Source: Paragonimus westermani | Taxonomy: Eukaryota; Platyhelminthes; Trematoda; Plagiorchiida; Troglotrematidae | Assembly: GCA_008508345.1 (NCBI GenBank) | Contig: QNGE01003321.1 | Coordinates: 23,510-87,509, forward strand | Reading direction: 5' to 3' | Length of the DNA stretch: 64,000 nt | Part shown: positions 36,500 through 47,935 of the stretch, piece after piece | Position numbering within the stretch: the first letter of the stretch is position 1 | How the letters are laid out: every line of letters begins with the position of its first letter | The notes under the pieces: generated by a model | Seen by the model: the letters and a program-made list of their open reading frames with translations, nothing else | Database searches by the model: none | Told to the model about the DNA's origin: nothing | Translations under genes and position numbers: made by a program

Positions 36500-37290
36500 T
36501 GTGAGCGTCAAAAATTCAATGATTTTTCTGAGGGGATTTCCAGTCGCCCCATTCTCTATGCGGGTGACTCGAAAATCTAGAATTCCCACGATCCCAACAC
36601 TTTGCAAGCTGACCTCGATGTAGTCAAGCAATAATCAGTGGGTTGGCATCTTTCCGTCAGCGATGATAAATGTGCATACATGTCTATTGGTGACGATTCT
36701 GGCAACGTCTTCGTAACGCACTACGCACAAGCGGAAGTGCGCGTTACCGAAGCGAGTCTTAAAAATATCTGGGCATGTGACTATCATCCAATTTGTAAGT
36801 CTTATACCGTCATGAAAAAGCAAAGAGTGATTACGTGGCCGCTTCCTCGAATTGACAAGAAGGGCTTTCAAAATTTTCGCGACGTTTATGTCTGACTGTT
36901 GCTCGACTGTGCTAACTCAGTTGTTTATTCCGGCCTCAAGAAGGAAAAGTTGCGACCAAAATCGTAGTGGGTCTTCAGAACGTTTCGTACAAGTCTCAGC
37001 CCTAAATATTTGATCTTTACTCCCTGGAATACCGAGGACTACGAGTAGGTCTCATTCTTACTTTTCTTCCTTGTTTCTAAAGGATTGACGGAGAAACTCT
37101 ACTCTCGCAAGTCCAAGTGGGCTAAAAGATCACAATAAGAAGTTCGTTAAAAGGAGATCTCAAACACCTATCCGACAGAACTTTATCCGTCACAGTGTGA
37201 TCAACCATTAAAATAGCCTTTCGTCGGTCGTTATTGCTTGTTTTGGGATGCAGTTCAAGGCTTTGTTAGACGATTATCTGTTTGTCAAAA
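36500..37290 (+). mobile_element. CR1-like LINE copy C2, RT palm to 3' end
   Basis: Begins at NDFSEGISSRPILYAGDSKI, where the YADD box reads YAGD. It continues DPNTLQADLDVVKQ and GWHLSVSDDKCAYMSIGDDS (36,640-36,700), then HYAQAEVRVTEASLKNI. The thumb reads VVYSGLKKE and VVGLQNVSYKS at about 36,925-36,995. The tail KFVKRRSQTPIRQNF and ALLDDYLF ends near 37,285. The PHD, endonuclease and first half of the RT are absent. It sits in the same orientation as C1 and could be its displaced 3' part after rearrangement, or a second insertion. Confidence 0.8.
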
Positions 37291-38176
37291 ATAGTAGGTG
37301 AAGAATAAGATCTTGCTTATTCCCACATCTAATGCTCCTACATAGACACTATCCAGGGAATGCGGGTGCTACAGCGGTTCTTCTAAGATTGCATTTCAGA
37401 AGAGCTTACGCCCGTATAATACCAGAAGAAGAATCGTACTGACCCGGGGAACTTAGGGTATCAGCATCCGCGTACCAATCACTGAGTCACTGAAATGCTC
37501 GAGTGATCGCATAGAGGTCCAGTCTTTGGCAGCCCAACGAGCAGTCGTACAACACAATGTAGTCCCCCGTCACAACAAGACTGGACCTTGACGCGGTGCG
37601 ACGGCTTGCGCATCTTGATGACCTATTGGGCTAAACTGGACGGTGTGGTGACCAAACCAACAGAGTTACTTATACCAGACAGGTCAGTAGGTAGACATCT
37701 GACAAACCACAGTGTCCTGGTCCTCCAGGTTGGAGGTCAGAAGAAGACTGATATCTTTGTCAAAAAAATGCACCAGTTCTAGCACACTGCCGTCCACCCG
37801 TTGCCTTACGGTACAGGCTTTTGAACCAAAGACTGGCTGAGAGCCCTAATCGTTCTCTTGTCTAGGTCTGGACGTCCTGGCAGTATCTCAGCCCACATAC
37901 AACCGTGAGTACTCATAACACTGTTAATTCCATACTGTATCGGCCGTCTCGCAGTATAAACCGGGTCACCCTATCTGCTGCATTCACCAGGGTGGATAGG
38001 CGAAAACATGCTGCTGCTGACCTCTCCCTCACTGTCATCAAACTTAGCTCTCAGGCCCCTCTCAACCCCCATTTCTGGTAATTACTCTGCAGGTCTCACA
38101 ATAGATATAGCTAATCATAGTAACACTCTGGCGGTAAGTCCCATCTCTTACAACTGAAACTCAGATCTCTCTTCTT
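37291..38176. other. No recognised gene
   Basis: Includes the second copy of the short shared stretch at 37,415-37,452 and a 64-codon plus frame at 37,588-37,782 with no known motif. Lies directly 5' of RTE copy 6 and may include its 5' UTR. Confidence 0.4.
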
Positions 38177-40830
38177 TTGCTTAGGCCTAGAATGCAAGTT
38201 AATGTAAGTGCCTTCAACGTTCACACGCTAAAACAGATAGGTCAGCAGACCGCTCTTGCACGAACGTTAGGCTCCTTAAATGTCGATGTCTGCTGTATCT
38301 CGGGGACTAGAATCCAGGACAGTAGTCAACGTACAGAACTAACAGCACCCGCATTGTCTTCCCGATACTGGATATACATTCCGGGCTACTACGGCCGCCG
38401 TTACATGTCAGGCTGGAGTAGGTATAGTTTTTAGCACGACGTGTTAACAATAGACTTTGCACTATCCGCTTGACGGGTTTTGTTAAGGTCAGCTGGAGAC
38501 GCAAGACTTTCAGAAATCTTTTGAATGTCCACTTACGCTCCTACTGACTGTAGTGAAACCGGCGGCAAGAACGCGTTTTGTTGGGATTTGGTTCCTATCC
38601 TTCGGTCGACACGTAGCTCTGAAATAGTCGTTCTGACCGGAGATATGAATACCCAAGTCGGCCGTATTGGTGAGGCCGAGTCTCGTCCAGATGGCAGTCG
38701 CGTTGAAACGTGTATAGTGCAGCAAAGCTTGTTCTGCTCTCCCAAACGACTAAGTCACCTCTACCCCCTGTCAAAAAACGAATCCCTATATTTTCTACCA
38801 GCCATTTTATCCGTTAGTTTTCCCACAGTTGCGGAAACATACGTTGGTAGAACAGAAAGGATGCTTGCATACAGGATCAAGGAGCACATCCCGAACTGGT
38901 TGCGGGTTGCATTGACACCTGCCAATGAGTAACACTCAACGAGTACGAGGTGTCGCTTCATCCATCGCAAGGCACCTATCGATCACAGGTCACAGTGTCA
39001 ATATCGGATCTTCGTTGAAGGTCTTGATAAACACTCACAGCTCACAACTTCTCAAGTATATTGAGGCATCGTTGATCAGCCGTCGACGACCGGTTTTATG
39101 CGTACGAAAAAAAACTGTCTGTCAACCTTTGTTTACCGTGGTTTTAGCCCTGAGTGATCCAACCTGATTTATACTTGTAATCATTTCATCTGAGTGTTGT
39201 TGGTTTTGTTATCATGTTAGTCCCACGTTTACGACTAATGAGGGTGTGAGAATTGAATTCGTATCGTAATTGGTGTCTTCTGACTATTTTATTCAAATGG
39301 TTCAAAGGGACTTAATGTTTAGAACTAAGGTTGCTTTCTTATGATTGATCATACGGTTTATTTGAGCAGTACCAAGTTTCCAGCGACTCGATTTTGTTCT
39401 GCTGTTTGGCGTCGTTCGTTATACGTGCCTCGCTCAACGTTCGTCGGAAGAATGTACAGTGCCCTGCTCGGAGCCAGACTTGGTCTCAGATAGACTGCAT
39501 AACTGTTAGTTGTATGTTATCTGGCTCCGTTTTGGACTGTCGTTCTTATTGGAACGCATACATTTACATCATGTACGGGTAATTGTTTAATCCACAGTTT
39601 TGGTGGAAAACGGTCTCATTGAGCAAACGGTTGGTTGTCGAAACACTTGCTGGGCCGTCGGTAAAGCATAGTTATCAGGTTAACCTGGGACACATGTTTA
39701 GTAGTTTTAATTGTGAAGGTCCTAATAGCTGCTCGGCCCAAATGTGCCAAGCCATTCATGACGCACATATTGTAGCTTTTGGCGGGGTGGTTTGTGGGGC
39801 ATACAAACCTAAGGTCTTAGAGAAGTCTTCAAGGTTGTTGCCTGTGAGACAGACTAACCCTCATGACACGGAGTTCCTCATAAAAGGCTTAGACGTATCC
39901 TAATCGTCGATCATGAAGCATTTCTGCCTGAGAAAGGTAATGAAGTGGAAACCGCGTTTGTTTCAGAGAATGCTAACAATTTCCTCAAAGTTCAATGCTT
40001 CCTCCTATCAGTGACATTTCAGCGAATCGGACGGCGTACTCATTGACAGCACATCGAACAGATTAAACCGTTGAACAGAACGCCAAGGGCCAATTTAACC
40101 GACCTCTTAATTCCGCTGTGTTACTGCCACAAACTCAATATACTGATAGGTAGATCTAGAACCGCCTACCACGTCTGAGAACTGCTGTTGCATTTCGCCT
40201 TTCAACGCAACAATGCTGCTGGTCCAAACGACCTCTTAGGGGCACTTTTATAAAATGGAAAGCATTAGTGGAGGCTTTGGCTCGACTGTTTCAACCAGCC
40301 CGGACGATGGGGAAAACTCTGTTGTGCTGGAGTCACTCGGTAATAGTTATCGCGTTCAAAAACAGGTTAGAAGCTCTCCGAGAAACCTCAAAACGATTAC
40401 CTTAGCTCCCGTCATAACTAGAGTTCTAGTTCCATTATATCTCATTGATTCTATGCAGCACAGAAGAGCGGCACTAGTGTTCACGTTCACAATGTGACTG
40501 TGAAGGCTGTGCTACTTTGCGGCTGAGGAAGTTGACCGCTCAGTATAAAAAACTCAGACCGCCTTTAGGTAATTGAATATCGTCGTCTGCGTTCGACGGG
40601 ACGCGTCGAATGGCACCAATGAGTGAACACTGCAGATGTTAGCAAGGGTGCATTGACTGTGGGTGCCGAGTGAGTTGTCTTGTTTAATTCTTAAACTTGC
40701 ACAAACTCAGGTGGTTAGGCCGTGTACAAGGTGGTGATCTGTGTTCCGAGAGAATGCCTTATGTGTATACCACTTGTCGCAGTGCAAATCAGAGCAATGT
40801 TTCATCGGTTATCGCGCCTAGTACGATGGA
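38177..40830 (+). mobile_element. RTE/SR2-like LINE copy 6, split by a Penelope-like fragment
   Basis: Endonuclease part one (38,177-38,740) shows VNVSAFNVHTLKQIGQQTAL, DVCCISGTRIQDSS, TYAPTDCS and VVLTGDMNTQVGRIGEAES (the catalytic DxN strand, kept). A Penelope-like piece interrupts. Part two (about 39,430-39,570) resumes with SQTWSQIDCITVS and VLDCRSYWNAY. The linker at 39,583-39,903 reads LVVETLAGPSVKHSYQVNL and GAYKPKV. Then come AAGPNDLLGALL and GKALVEALARLFQ (RT start, about 40,210-40,290). RT motifs A to C are missing. TVKAVLLCG, LRSTGRVEWHQ and LHKLRWLGRV (40,500-40,730) are the C-terminal segments. An old insertion with internal deletion. Confidence 0.85.
38790..39150 (+). mobile_element. 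Penelope-like GIY-YIG endonuclease tail, nested in RTE copy 6
   Basis: Residues read ETYVGRTERMLAYRIKEHIP (the YxGRTxRxLxxRIxEHxP signature of Penelope-like GIY-YIG domains). After a frameshift at about 38,930 they read SSIARHLSITGHSVNI, then LLKYIEASLISRRRPVLCV, with the conserved Glu of the EASLI segment kept. The RT part of the element is absent, as expected for a 5'-truncated insertion. Endonuclease sequence of RTE lies on both sides. Confidence 0.82.
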
Positions 40831-42844
40831 CTCTGAAGGATATGGTCCACAATTTATGAGTTTATTTCGAAGTCTTTCTTTGTCGGGGGAGGTGGCTGAT
40901 GGATACTTCCTTTACCTACACTTTGCGGATGATGTGCAGTTAGCCAAGATTCCTAACAGATCATTCGTTATCCTCCGAGAGTGATTTGAGCGTGGACTCT
41001 GGAGGTTTTGAGGTTTCGGTTTCCTACTCCATTTTGGCTAGCATTCAGTGACTCACTAATCCGGCAACTGCTCTAGACACCAGAACTTTTCACTTGCTGA
41101 TGCTTGTCACCATCATTGCTGGAAAACGGAGACTGTGAAATTCCTTCGCGGACTTTAGTGGGTTTGAACTCTGAACCCCTCCTTACCTTGACCATATGTG
41201 TGTACCTTGAAGTGGCTATTGTTTCCGCATTCATTGTTGATTGTTACGTATACTGTTGAGTACAATTATCTCATATGATGAGCGCGAGAGAAGGAAAATC
41301 AAGTTGCCTCCATGGTGGCCTTATTCCCTCTGCAGCTGAACCGGGAGGGCTAAAAAGATCAAGTAATAAATGTGTTAAAACAAGCAACATAAATGTAGTA
41401 CTATCAGTTTGCGTAGACATTACACCACACTAGTTTAATCCGTTTTTTCGTTTGGCTTTTGAATGAGCGCTTACATCCAGCGGAACAAGTAGAGTGGCTA
41501 ATTATCATCTTATTATCCGGGGTTGTCCAGTTTTGGATGAGCTATGGTTGACCAACAGGATATGTTTCTATCGTGGTAAACTATCGCTTGATATCCTCCC
41601 ATGTGTCAGTCGGATTTTACTTGTGCTTTTAGCTACGGTCCATCCTGTTCTAAGTATTAATACTGGGTTGAACTCCCCATGTTACAAGTTCGGACAAAGC
41701 TTGCGAGAATCCTGACTTGTCTGGTCACTAGAATGTTCAGGTAGGCTTCTCGAATACGATCCTGAGGAGGCGACATTGCGTATATCGTCAGGTTGACTGC
41801 ACTAACGCTGCGATGGGTAGCGAAACTTAACCGGCCTTGTGGCAAACTTACTTTTTAGTCTTTTGTACCAAAGATGTATAAGAGGGCTTAGAATCTGTGA
41901 TTTTGGGTACGAGTGTCTCCTTCTATTGGGCTCTCTCGCTTGTAGTCTGCTGGTGATTTGTTATCCGAGTTTTTTCTGTCGTGTTGGTCGCCATTCGGGC
42001 CGACTCACCCATTTACATCGTTGAGCATCCGGTTTTTGTAACGCTAACCTTTGCGTGACTACTGTCCACGTAAAGCTACTGTTTCAGAAATGGTTATGTG
42101 CGAGGAATTTTGAACGAGTGCTTCTGTGTTTAGAAAGCCAAGCTGAATCGTGCTGGCAGTGATTGCTGCATCCAACGGGGGAACGTTGTATATTTAGCTC
42201 GTTTTTCTCTGGGAAATGTAACTCCTCTTATGAGTATGTTTGCCAGCGTGCACCCAGTGCGGTCTTTTTTAGGGGCCTTGGCCGTTGGCGTAACTTTATG
42301 CGTTTACAAGAAAATCCATGTTTTGTCTGGTAGTCATTCCACGTCGAGCATGTTCTCATTGGTATACTTCTGCTCCATCATGACCTTGACGCGTTTCCTC
42401 GTAGACCTACCACACAGATGTGTATCTTTTCAAACGCTGAAACTGATGTGCTCACTCTTCCATATTGCAGCGGTGTGCACGTTTTTACTTAAACCGCCTG
42501 CTTTCTGGTTATTCCAACAAGCCCCTTCTTCCCAGTTTAAATCTGTTTCACGCTGTTTTCCTTCACAACAACCGACCGACAAAAAAGTCGGTAGGTTTTA
42601 ACCCATTTCAACAAGACTTCATTCGCTTGGGTTGCGCGGAGTAGGTCTTGCGACAAGGTGCCACCCCTCACTGCCTAGACTGGAAGGAATCCGGGGTGGT
42701 CGTGACAGTCTGTATACATATGTTCCGGTTAATTGTGGTTTGATTTAATATTGACGTTTTCTGCGTTGTAGGTTTTTAGACGTTCTCTCATCCAAAGAGA
42801 CCATTTGTATTGGATTGTTCTCTGCTCCATTTACCGTCCGTCCA
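40831..42844. other. Upstream region of the BCL7-like gene; no gene seen
   Basis: No domain was recognised. The plus frame 42,230-42,601 (123 codons) is hydrophobic and rich in Ser, Leu and Phe without family features. The promoter and 5' UTR of the BCL7-like gene should lie near the right end, but no TATA box or initiator stood out. A short hairpin (CCGAC, six A, GTCGG) lies at 42,576-42,591. Confidence 0.45.
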
Positions 42845-45800
42845 ATGTTTTCTCGCAGCCTACGAGCTGAGACTCGGAGCAAAACGAAGGAGGATTTAAA
42901 GAGGGTTAATAAGTCAAATGGTCATGTCCGAAGCTGGTAGGTTATGTTCTGTTTTGGTCTTGAGGTTATTGCATGTCACAATCTATGAGGTGACGTTATT
43001 TCACACTATAGGACACAAAAGCCTAGTCCCACGCTTTTTGTTAGTTTTTATGCCTCCCGTTTACGTTACTTAGGTCTACTCGTCCATGGATTTCTTCCAA
43101 AACCCCTTCACGTCGTTATAACTCGCTTTGATGATTTGGGAGAAATTCAATAGCGAAAATCTCGGGCTTCGGCTACATTCAAACCACGGAGAAGAATCGG
43201 ATAACGTCTGTTTGAATCTAGCTAAAGCCCATTATTTTTCAAACCTAAATCTCCAGACTGATAAATTTGCTACATTACTTGTCGGTAGTGTGGTGGTGAT
43301 TCATTACCTGATTATATATATATATAATTCCATTTGGCATGTTTAACAAATTGTATACAGCATTTTCTTACTGCATACACCAAGCGAGATTTTGTAAAGC
43401 GTGGTATACAACCGGATTTACCACCAAATGTATTTTCTTACGGGGTTACGTCAACACGTAATCGACACACGCATGCAAGCCACATCAACCACGTCGATTC
43501 TGTTGACGTGACAAAACCACTTCTGAACATGTCACTGAAAATGTCTGGCATACATTGCACGGCACAGTGGTTATCTGTATCTTAAAAAGTGACCAGGTGT
43601 AAAGTAGACAAAGTGGCGAGTTGTAGAACTTTCAGTGCCATAATTTGCTGTATCATTTTGTGGGACCCTAATGGAGTGACAAGTTTAAGCAAGTGGTAAC
43701 TTGCCGAATTCTACAGCGTATTTCTGTTCAACACAATCCAACGTCAACATTCAGTAATATCCTCCTGGAAGGGCCGCTGACTGGACGGACCAAACATAGG
43801 CTGTTTGGGCACCTCCAACCTCGTTTAAGAATGGTACATAAGACACGCTGTACCATTGTAAAAAAAAATGTTGGTTATGATCGTTTGCATAGTGCACTTA
43901 TCGTTGAATACTTTGCGGTGATTGTTGCGTGTTGTACATTGTTCCTGAAAGGTTGGAGCTTTTTGTTAGTTTCAAATAAGCGGAATTTCTGTGCGTATCG
44001 CATTGCCTCCGATAGAGCAACTGAGTGGTGCATAGGGGCATCATCCTTCCCTTTCGTCGTATCTCAAGGGGCCACTCTCACATTTGCTTTTTTAATGTCA
44101 CGGATTGTACATTGCCTCTGATTGAGTGGCCTTTTCTCAGTCTCGGCATCTTCTATCCAATATGTCATATTCTTCTCTCCGTTAGGCTGGTTGACACTTG
44201 TGCTTTTGGCATCATACTTTTAAACATGTTCTATCAGTGTTGAGTCTGTTGCAATCCTTTGTCAAGTTCAGAGACAGGTTGAGAGTTAGAAATGACTTCC
44301 GTCGCGTTTTTCGCATTTTAATTCTATCCCTGACCTCATCTTCGGTACGCCTTCTACTTGTAACCGAATAATGTGTTTCAACCTTAAGGTCATAATAGCC
44401 CGCCAAGTGACTGACGGTGATTGCCGTCGGAGTTGTGAACGGTTTATTCCCTGTGACCTCTGTGTCAAGATTACCGGTGATTTATTACCTGTGCTTTGCA
44501 GACTTCGTTTGGTAAATTATCTGAATCAAATCAACTAAATTACAGACAAGTTGTGTGAATCACGAGTTACCCAATAGGCTGAAGACCAACTAATGTTCAC
44601 AATCCCTTGCTGCCCTCCGATTGGAAGCCCGATGGAGAACGGAAGTGAAATTCTTTTCCATGCAATCAAGAGTCTACTGACGCAACTACCACGGAACAAC
44701 ACGGGTTGCCTGCACGATGATCATGTCAGCTGTGTCACGTACACTGGATCTCAGATTTCCAGGGATACAATCGCGGTTGCGAACACTGGTTATTTAGGGT
44801 GGGATCAAACCAAATCGAAGTCATAACTGTGGTTCGTGGTCATGACCGTGGGCGGTATCTCCACTGTTTCAGCTTCCTGTATGTGCTCTACTGGACAGGA
44901 TACAAATAATCTCCTTCAAAAGAGAATCCTTCTTTGGTGAACCGTTTGGAAGAGGACTACTCCATTCAATGCACCACAGCTTAAAAAGAATTGAGGGAGA
45001 AGGGTTGACATGTTCAGAAGACTAGTATCCTCACACATGCTTCACTGATTATGAGTGTGGGCCATGACGGACCACGCATTAGTCCCAGTTTTATAGTTCG
45101 ATGCAGCCGACTGTTCCTTTTGAAGTTTACGGTAGCTCTAAGTGAGTGGACCGAATGTACGTACTGACGAAAGGTACTGTGGCTTGGTCCACTATTATCG
45201 GCCTACTCATACCAGACGGTCGGCAATTCACTTGAACTTCACTGTTCAGTCCAGACCTTAATTTCCAGTAGAATCCTCCATTTTTCTAAACGCCCAACTA
45301 ATGGTGTCATTTATACGTTTTGAATTGTAGGGAAAAAAAGTGGGTTGCCGTGAAAGACACCTCTATGCTGGTATTCAGATGGATTCCATCTGTCGCTGTG
45401 GATACTAACCATGCGAAAAAGATGGCTTTCGCTCGACAGACGAGTTTGAACGCTGCTGCTACGCACAGTGTGAATACAGGTCTCCTCTCCACCTACAGCC
45501 GCCAACCTTGCAAGACGTTGAACGAACAACCACCCAATAATGAGGCGACAGAATTTAACGCCAATTCAGCGGCAACTCCACTCGAAAATCGGGAATCGGA
45601 AGTAGGGGACTCTTCAAACTCTTCCACGAAGCCTGGTACGACCTACAAAGTTGATTTTACTAGATCGAACACTGTGCCATAAAACTCGACATATTTAGGT
45701 AATAATAACTCCTTGAAGTAACTGTGGTGTACTTGATCGTTTTTCGGCCTTCAGCCTTCTGAAACCCTACTACCAACTTCCTGGTAGCATCAATTACCCG

Positions 45801-47393
45801 TTTATAAACGGGAGCTCAGTTTTTCTAGTTGTTTCCTGTTTGGAAAATTACCAGCCCATCGTGTACCGGCGTCCTTGTTTCACTCTTGACGTTCAGCTAA
45901 TAGCTTTTCCGTCTCATCAGCTACTTACATAAAGCCGGTCAATGAGTACGGTTAATTGGAAGCATTATTTCGTTTATCTGGGATTATCTCCACATGAGAT
46001 CATCCCCATTAATTTTAGAAAATGTTCATTAAAACGTACTTAATGGATATATGTAAGAAAATTGTGAATATCTGCAGTGAAAAGCAAACACAGTAGTTAA
46101 CAGAGTGCATTGTTTCTGTAGCCATCATCCTAACAAATTAACTTAGAAACTGGTGTTGACGTCAAAACACCCTTATTCGGCTGCTCATTTTTATAGTCTG
46201 TTATCCATGACCGTGATAACCTGTCCCTCACTTGATATACCAGTTCAGTTGCGGTTTCAATGATGATGATGATGATGATAGAGAGGACAGATCGGTGGCT
46301 GATCCCATTCATAAGTGATATTGGCTGGCGAATTGCTAACTAGAGAGATCCAAAAAAACCAGTATTCATCATTCGTCGAAAGCCCCTTAGCAACAGGTCA
46401 CCTGGTTCACTCGGTTGGCTTGTTCGAAATGTTGTTACGTCATCATCATCGGGAACTTCGGGTGACTGGGGAGGCAGTACCATCTGACAATCTTGTATGT
46501 ACAGAAAAATGACCCAAGCGCTTTCCTTACCATGGAATAGTTAGCAAGCTGGGGCATGGAAGCTTTGAAATGTTTTAGTCAGTTCGTCGATTGGTTTTTG
46601 TCATGCCTGCTTTATGCCCAGTTTGCTGGTTTTACGTAAGCGGCTGATGATTGTAATTCGGATGGCTAACGTTTCGCAGCACGGTTTCTCTATTTGAATG
46701 AACTAGTGAAGCGAACTCGGTGTTTCAACTTCAAACCACATACCATGGTTTTTCACCAGAAACCCTTAGCCTACGGGCTACCGAATCTGATTCTTATGCA
46801 CCAAGTTTGTGTTCTATCGTCGGATCCGAATAGTTGGTTCATCATACCCCTCCCAATTTCTTGATTGTTTCACTGTAACCAGTTTTAGATCACTTTTTGG
46901 TTGGGGCAGGGGTTCGTTATTCATTGTGCATGATTCATAGGATATACTTTTCAGCAGTGTTAAGTTTGTCATTACGTACGATAAAAACGGCGTCCAGATT
47001 GTACTCGTCTTCCGTCAGTGCTTCACTTTATTCAAAAATGAACAAGTTATCGATAACGTAGAGCTCTTTTTAAACTGTTGGATTATCTCATCCATCCACC
47101 GATTTTCGTATGCAGGTTTTCTTTTCAGTTTTAAACTCTCACAGCTTATGGACGTGATACACAAACAGTTTAATCTGTCTTTGAGCCGTTTGGGTAACGC
47201 CGCATAATTGACTAATTTTTCTGCTTATTTTGTAACAGAACCTAGTATCGTTAATGGGCTGGAGGATGATGTGAAGGATAATCCAGTTAACATCCAAGAA
47301 CACACTGAAACTGCCACAGAAATTTCATCGTCCGATCTTGCTGTTGACGCGGATAGCACAAACGCACCTACTACGGAAATCTCCACTGAGTGA
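42845..47393 (+). CDS. BCL7: BCL7-family SWI/SNF (BAF) accessory subunit, three exons
   Basis: Exons: 42,845-42,936, 45,331-45,635 and 47,239-47,393; the sum is 552 nt, or 183 residues plus stop, near the usual 200 or so. Exon 1 encodes MFSRSLRAETRSKTKEDLKR, the family's basic N-terminus (RSVRAETRSRAKDDIK in animals). It stops inside the Trp codon. Exon 2 completes it as WEKKWVAVKDTSMLVFRWIP, the most conserved BCL7 stretch ([20 protein letters not shown] in vertebrates), and then becomes Ser/Thr/Asn-rich. Exon 3 is short and acidic (GLEDDVKDNPVN and later). BCL7 proteins sit in nuclear BAF complexes and bind the nucleosome acidic patch through this N-terminal region. Exon 1 donor (GTAGGT), exon 2 acceptor (TTTTGAATTGTAG) and exon 3 acceptor (TTATTTTGTAACAG) are good. 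The exon 2 donor at 45,636 (GTACGA) is my choice because it restores the frame; GTCTCC at 45,480 also would. Residues 21-30 diverge from the family. Assignment is strong; exact exon 2 end is uncertain. Confidence 0.88.
42937..45330 (+). other. BCL7-like intron 1
   Basis: About 2.4 kb, phase 2 (it splits the conserved Trp codon, TG then G). It holds a TA-rich run at 43,312-43,326 and several chance open frames, the longest 142 codons (43,693-44,121) with no recognisable domain. No transposon protein was recognised inside. Confidence 0.7.
46261..46280. repeat. TGA trinucleotide microsatellite
   Basis: Six TGA units plus TA, in intron 2 of the BCL7-like gene. Confidence 0.95.
46330..46512 (+). 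mobile_element. Penelope-like GIY-YIG C-terminal tail in BCL7-like intron 2
   Basis: The open frame reads SSFVESPLATGHLVHSVGLF, then RELRVTGEAV and LVCTEK. This is the order and spacing of the Penelope-like tail also seen at 38,790-39,150 (SSIARHLSITGH, later LLKYIEASLI, later LCV). The upstream YxGRTxR signature is not clear, though ERTDRWLIPFI near 46,285 may be its remnant. Short and worn. Confidence 0.5.
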
Positions 47394-47935
47394 ATTACTA
47401 CTGCCCCCAACTGTAAAATTGTACATATACGTTTCAACTACTTGTCGATAATTTCAGTATGTTGTTGTTTATTATGGACGTTTTGTGAGCATCCGCCTAA
47501 CTTCCGTCCACGTCTAGTCCCCTCAATAATGGTTTCTCGTGAAATTCTCATCTACGTGCTTTTATTGATCCAATACGAATAAGAATATGTTGATGCTGTG
47601 ATCTATAAGGCATAGATTTTTCGTTGGTTTCCCATCATTGTGTTGTGTTCTAAGTGTCTTATTCAATTTCGGTTAGAGACACGGCACTCAGTCTGAAAGT
47701 TTGTTTCACTCCGCTGGTTTTACTGGGAAATGGCCGTTGCCTATACACATGTGTGTCTTCTCAAATCTCGTGGTAACACGACAGTTGTTATTATGGGCCA
47801 CTAAGTTCACAGTTGCAGGTTCAATCTCCCGGCTGCTTCGAATTTCCCTATCTGTCTATGACTAGCCCGTAGTACTTAGCTCACTTTTGGTTGTTGGGCG
47901 TTTTCGGGCTTATATAATCTAATCAGAAACAGTCA
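47394..47935. other. 3' side of the BCL7-like gene
   Basis: Presumed 3' UTR and flank. No AATAAA was seen close behind the stop codon. A stretch at 47,772-47,835 ending GGTTCAATCTCCCGG faintly resembles a tRNA-type B box but does not fold convincingly. Confidence 0.4.

Larger units (their letters stand above)
45636..47238 (+). other. BCL7-like intron 2
   Basis: About 1.6 kb, phase 1. If the donor is not used, exon 2 reads on for 15 more codons to a stop at 45,680-45,682, so a shortened, intron-retained protein without the acidic tail is possible. The intron contains a Penelope-like tail and a short TGA microsatellite. Confidence 0.6.

Noticed and set aside
42230..42601. 123-codon hydrophobic plus-strand frame upstream of the BCL7-like gene
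   Set aside because: No domain, no clear signal peptide or ordered membrane segments, and composition typical of chance frames in T-rich DNA.
43693..44121. 142-codon plus-strand frame
   Set aside because: Lies inside BCL7-like intron 1 and shows no motif or splice support; treated as chance.
47772..47835. Second tRNA-like stretch with a B-box-like GGTTCAATCTC
   Set aside because: The last B-box base is wrong, no matching A box or stem pairing was found.
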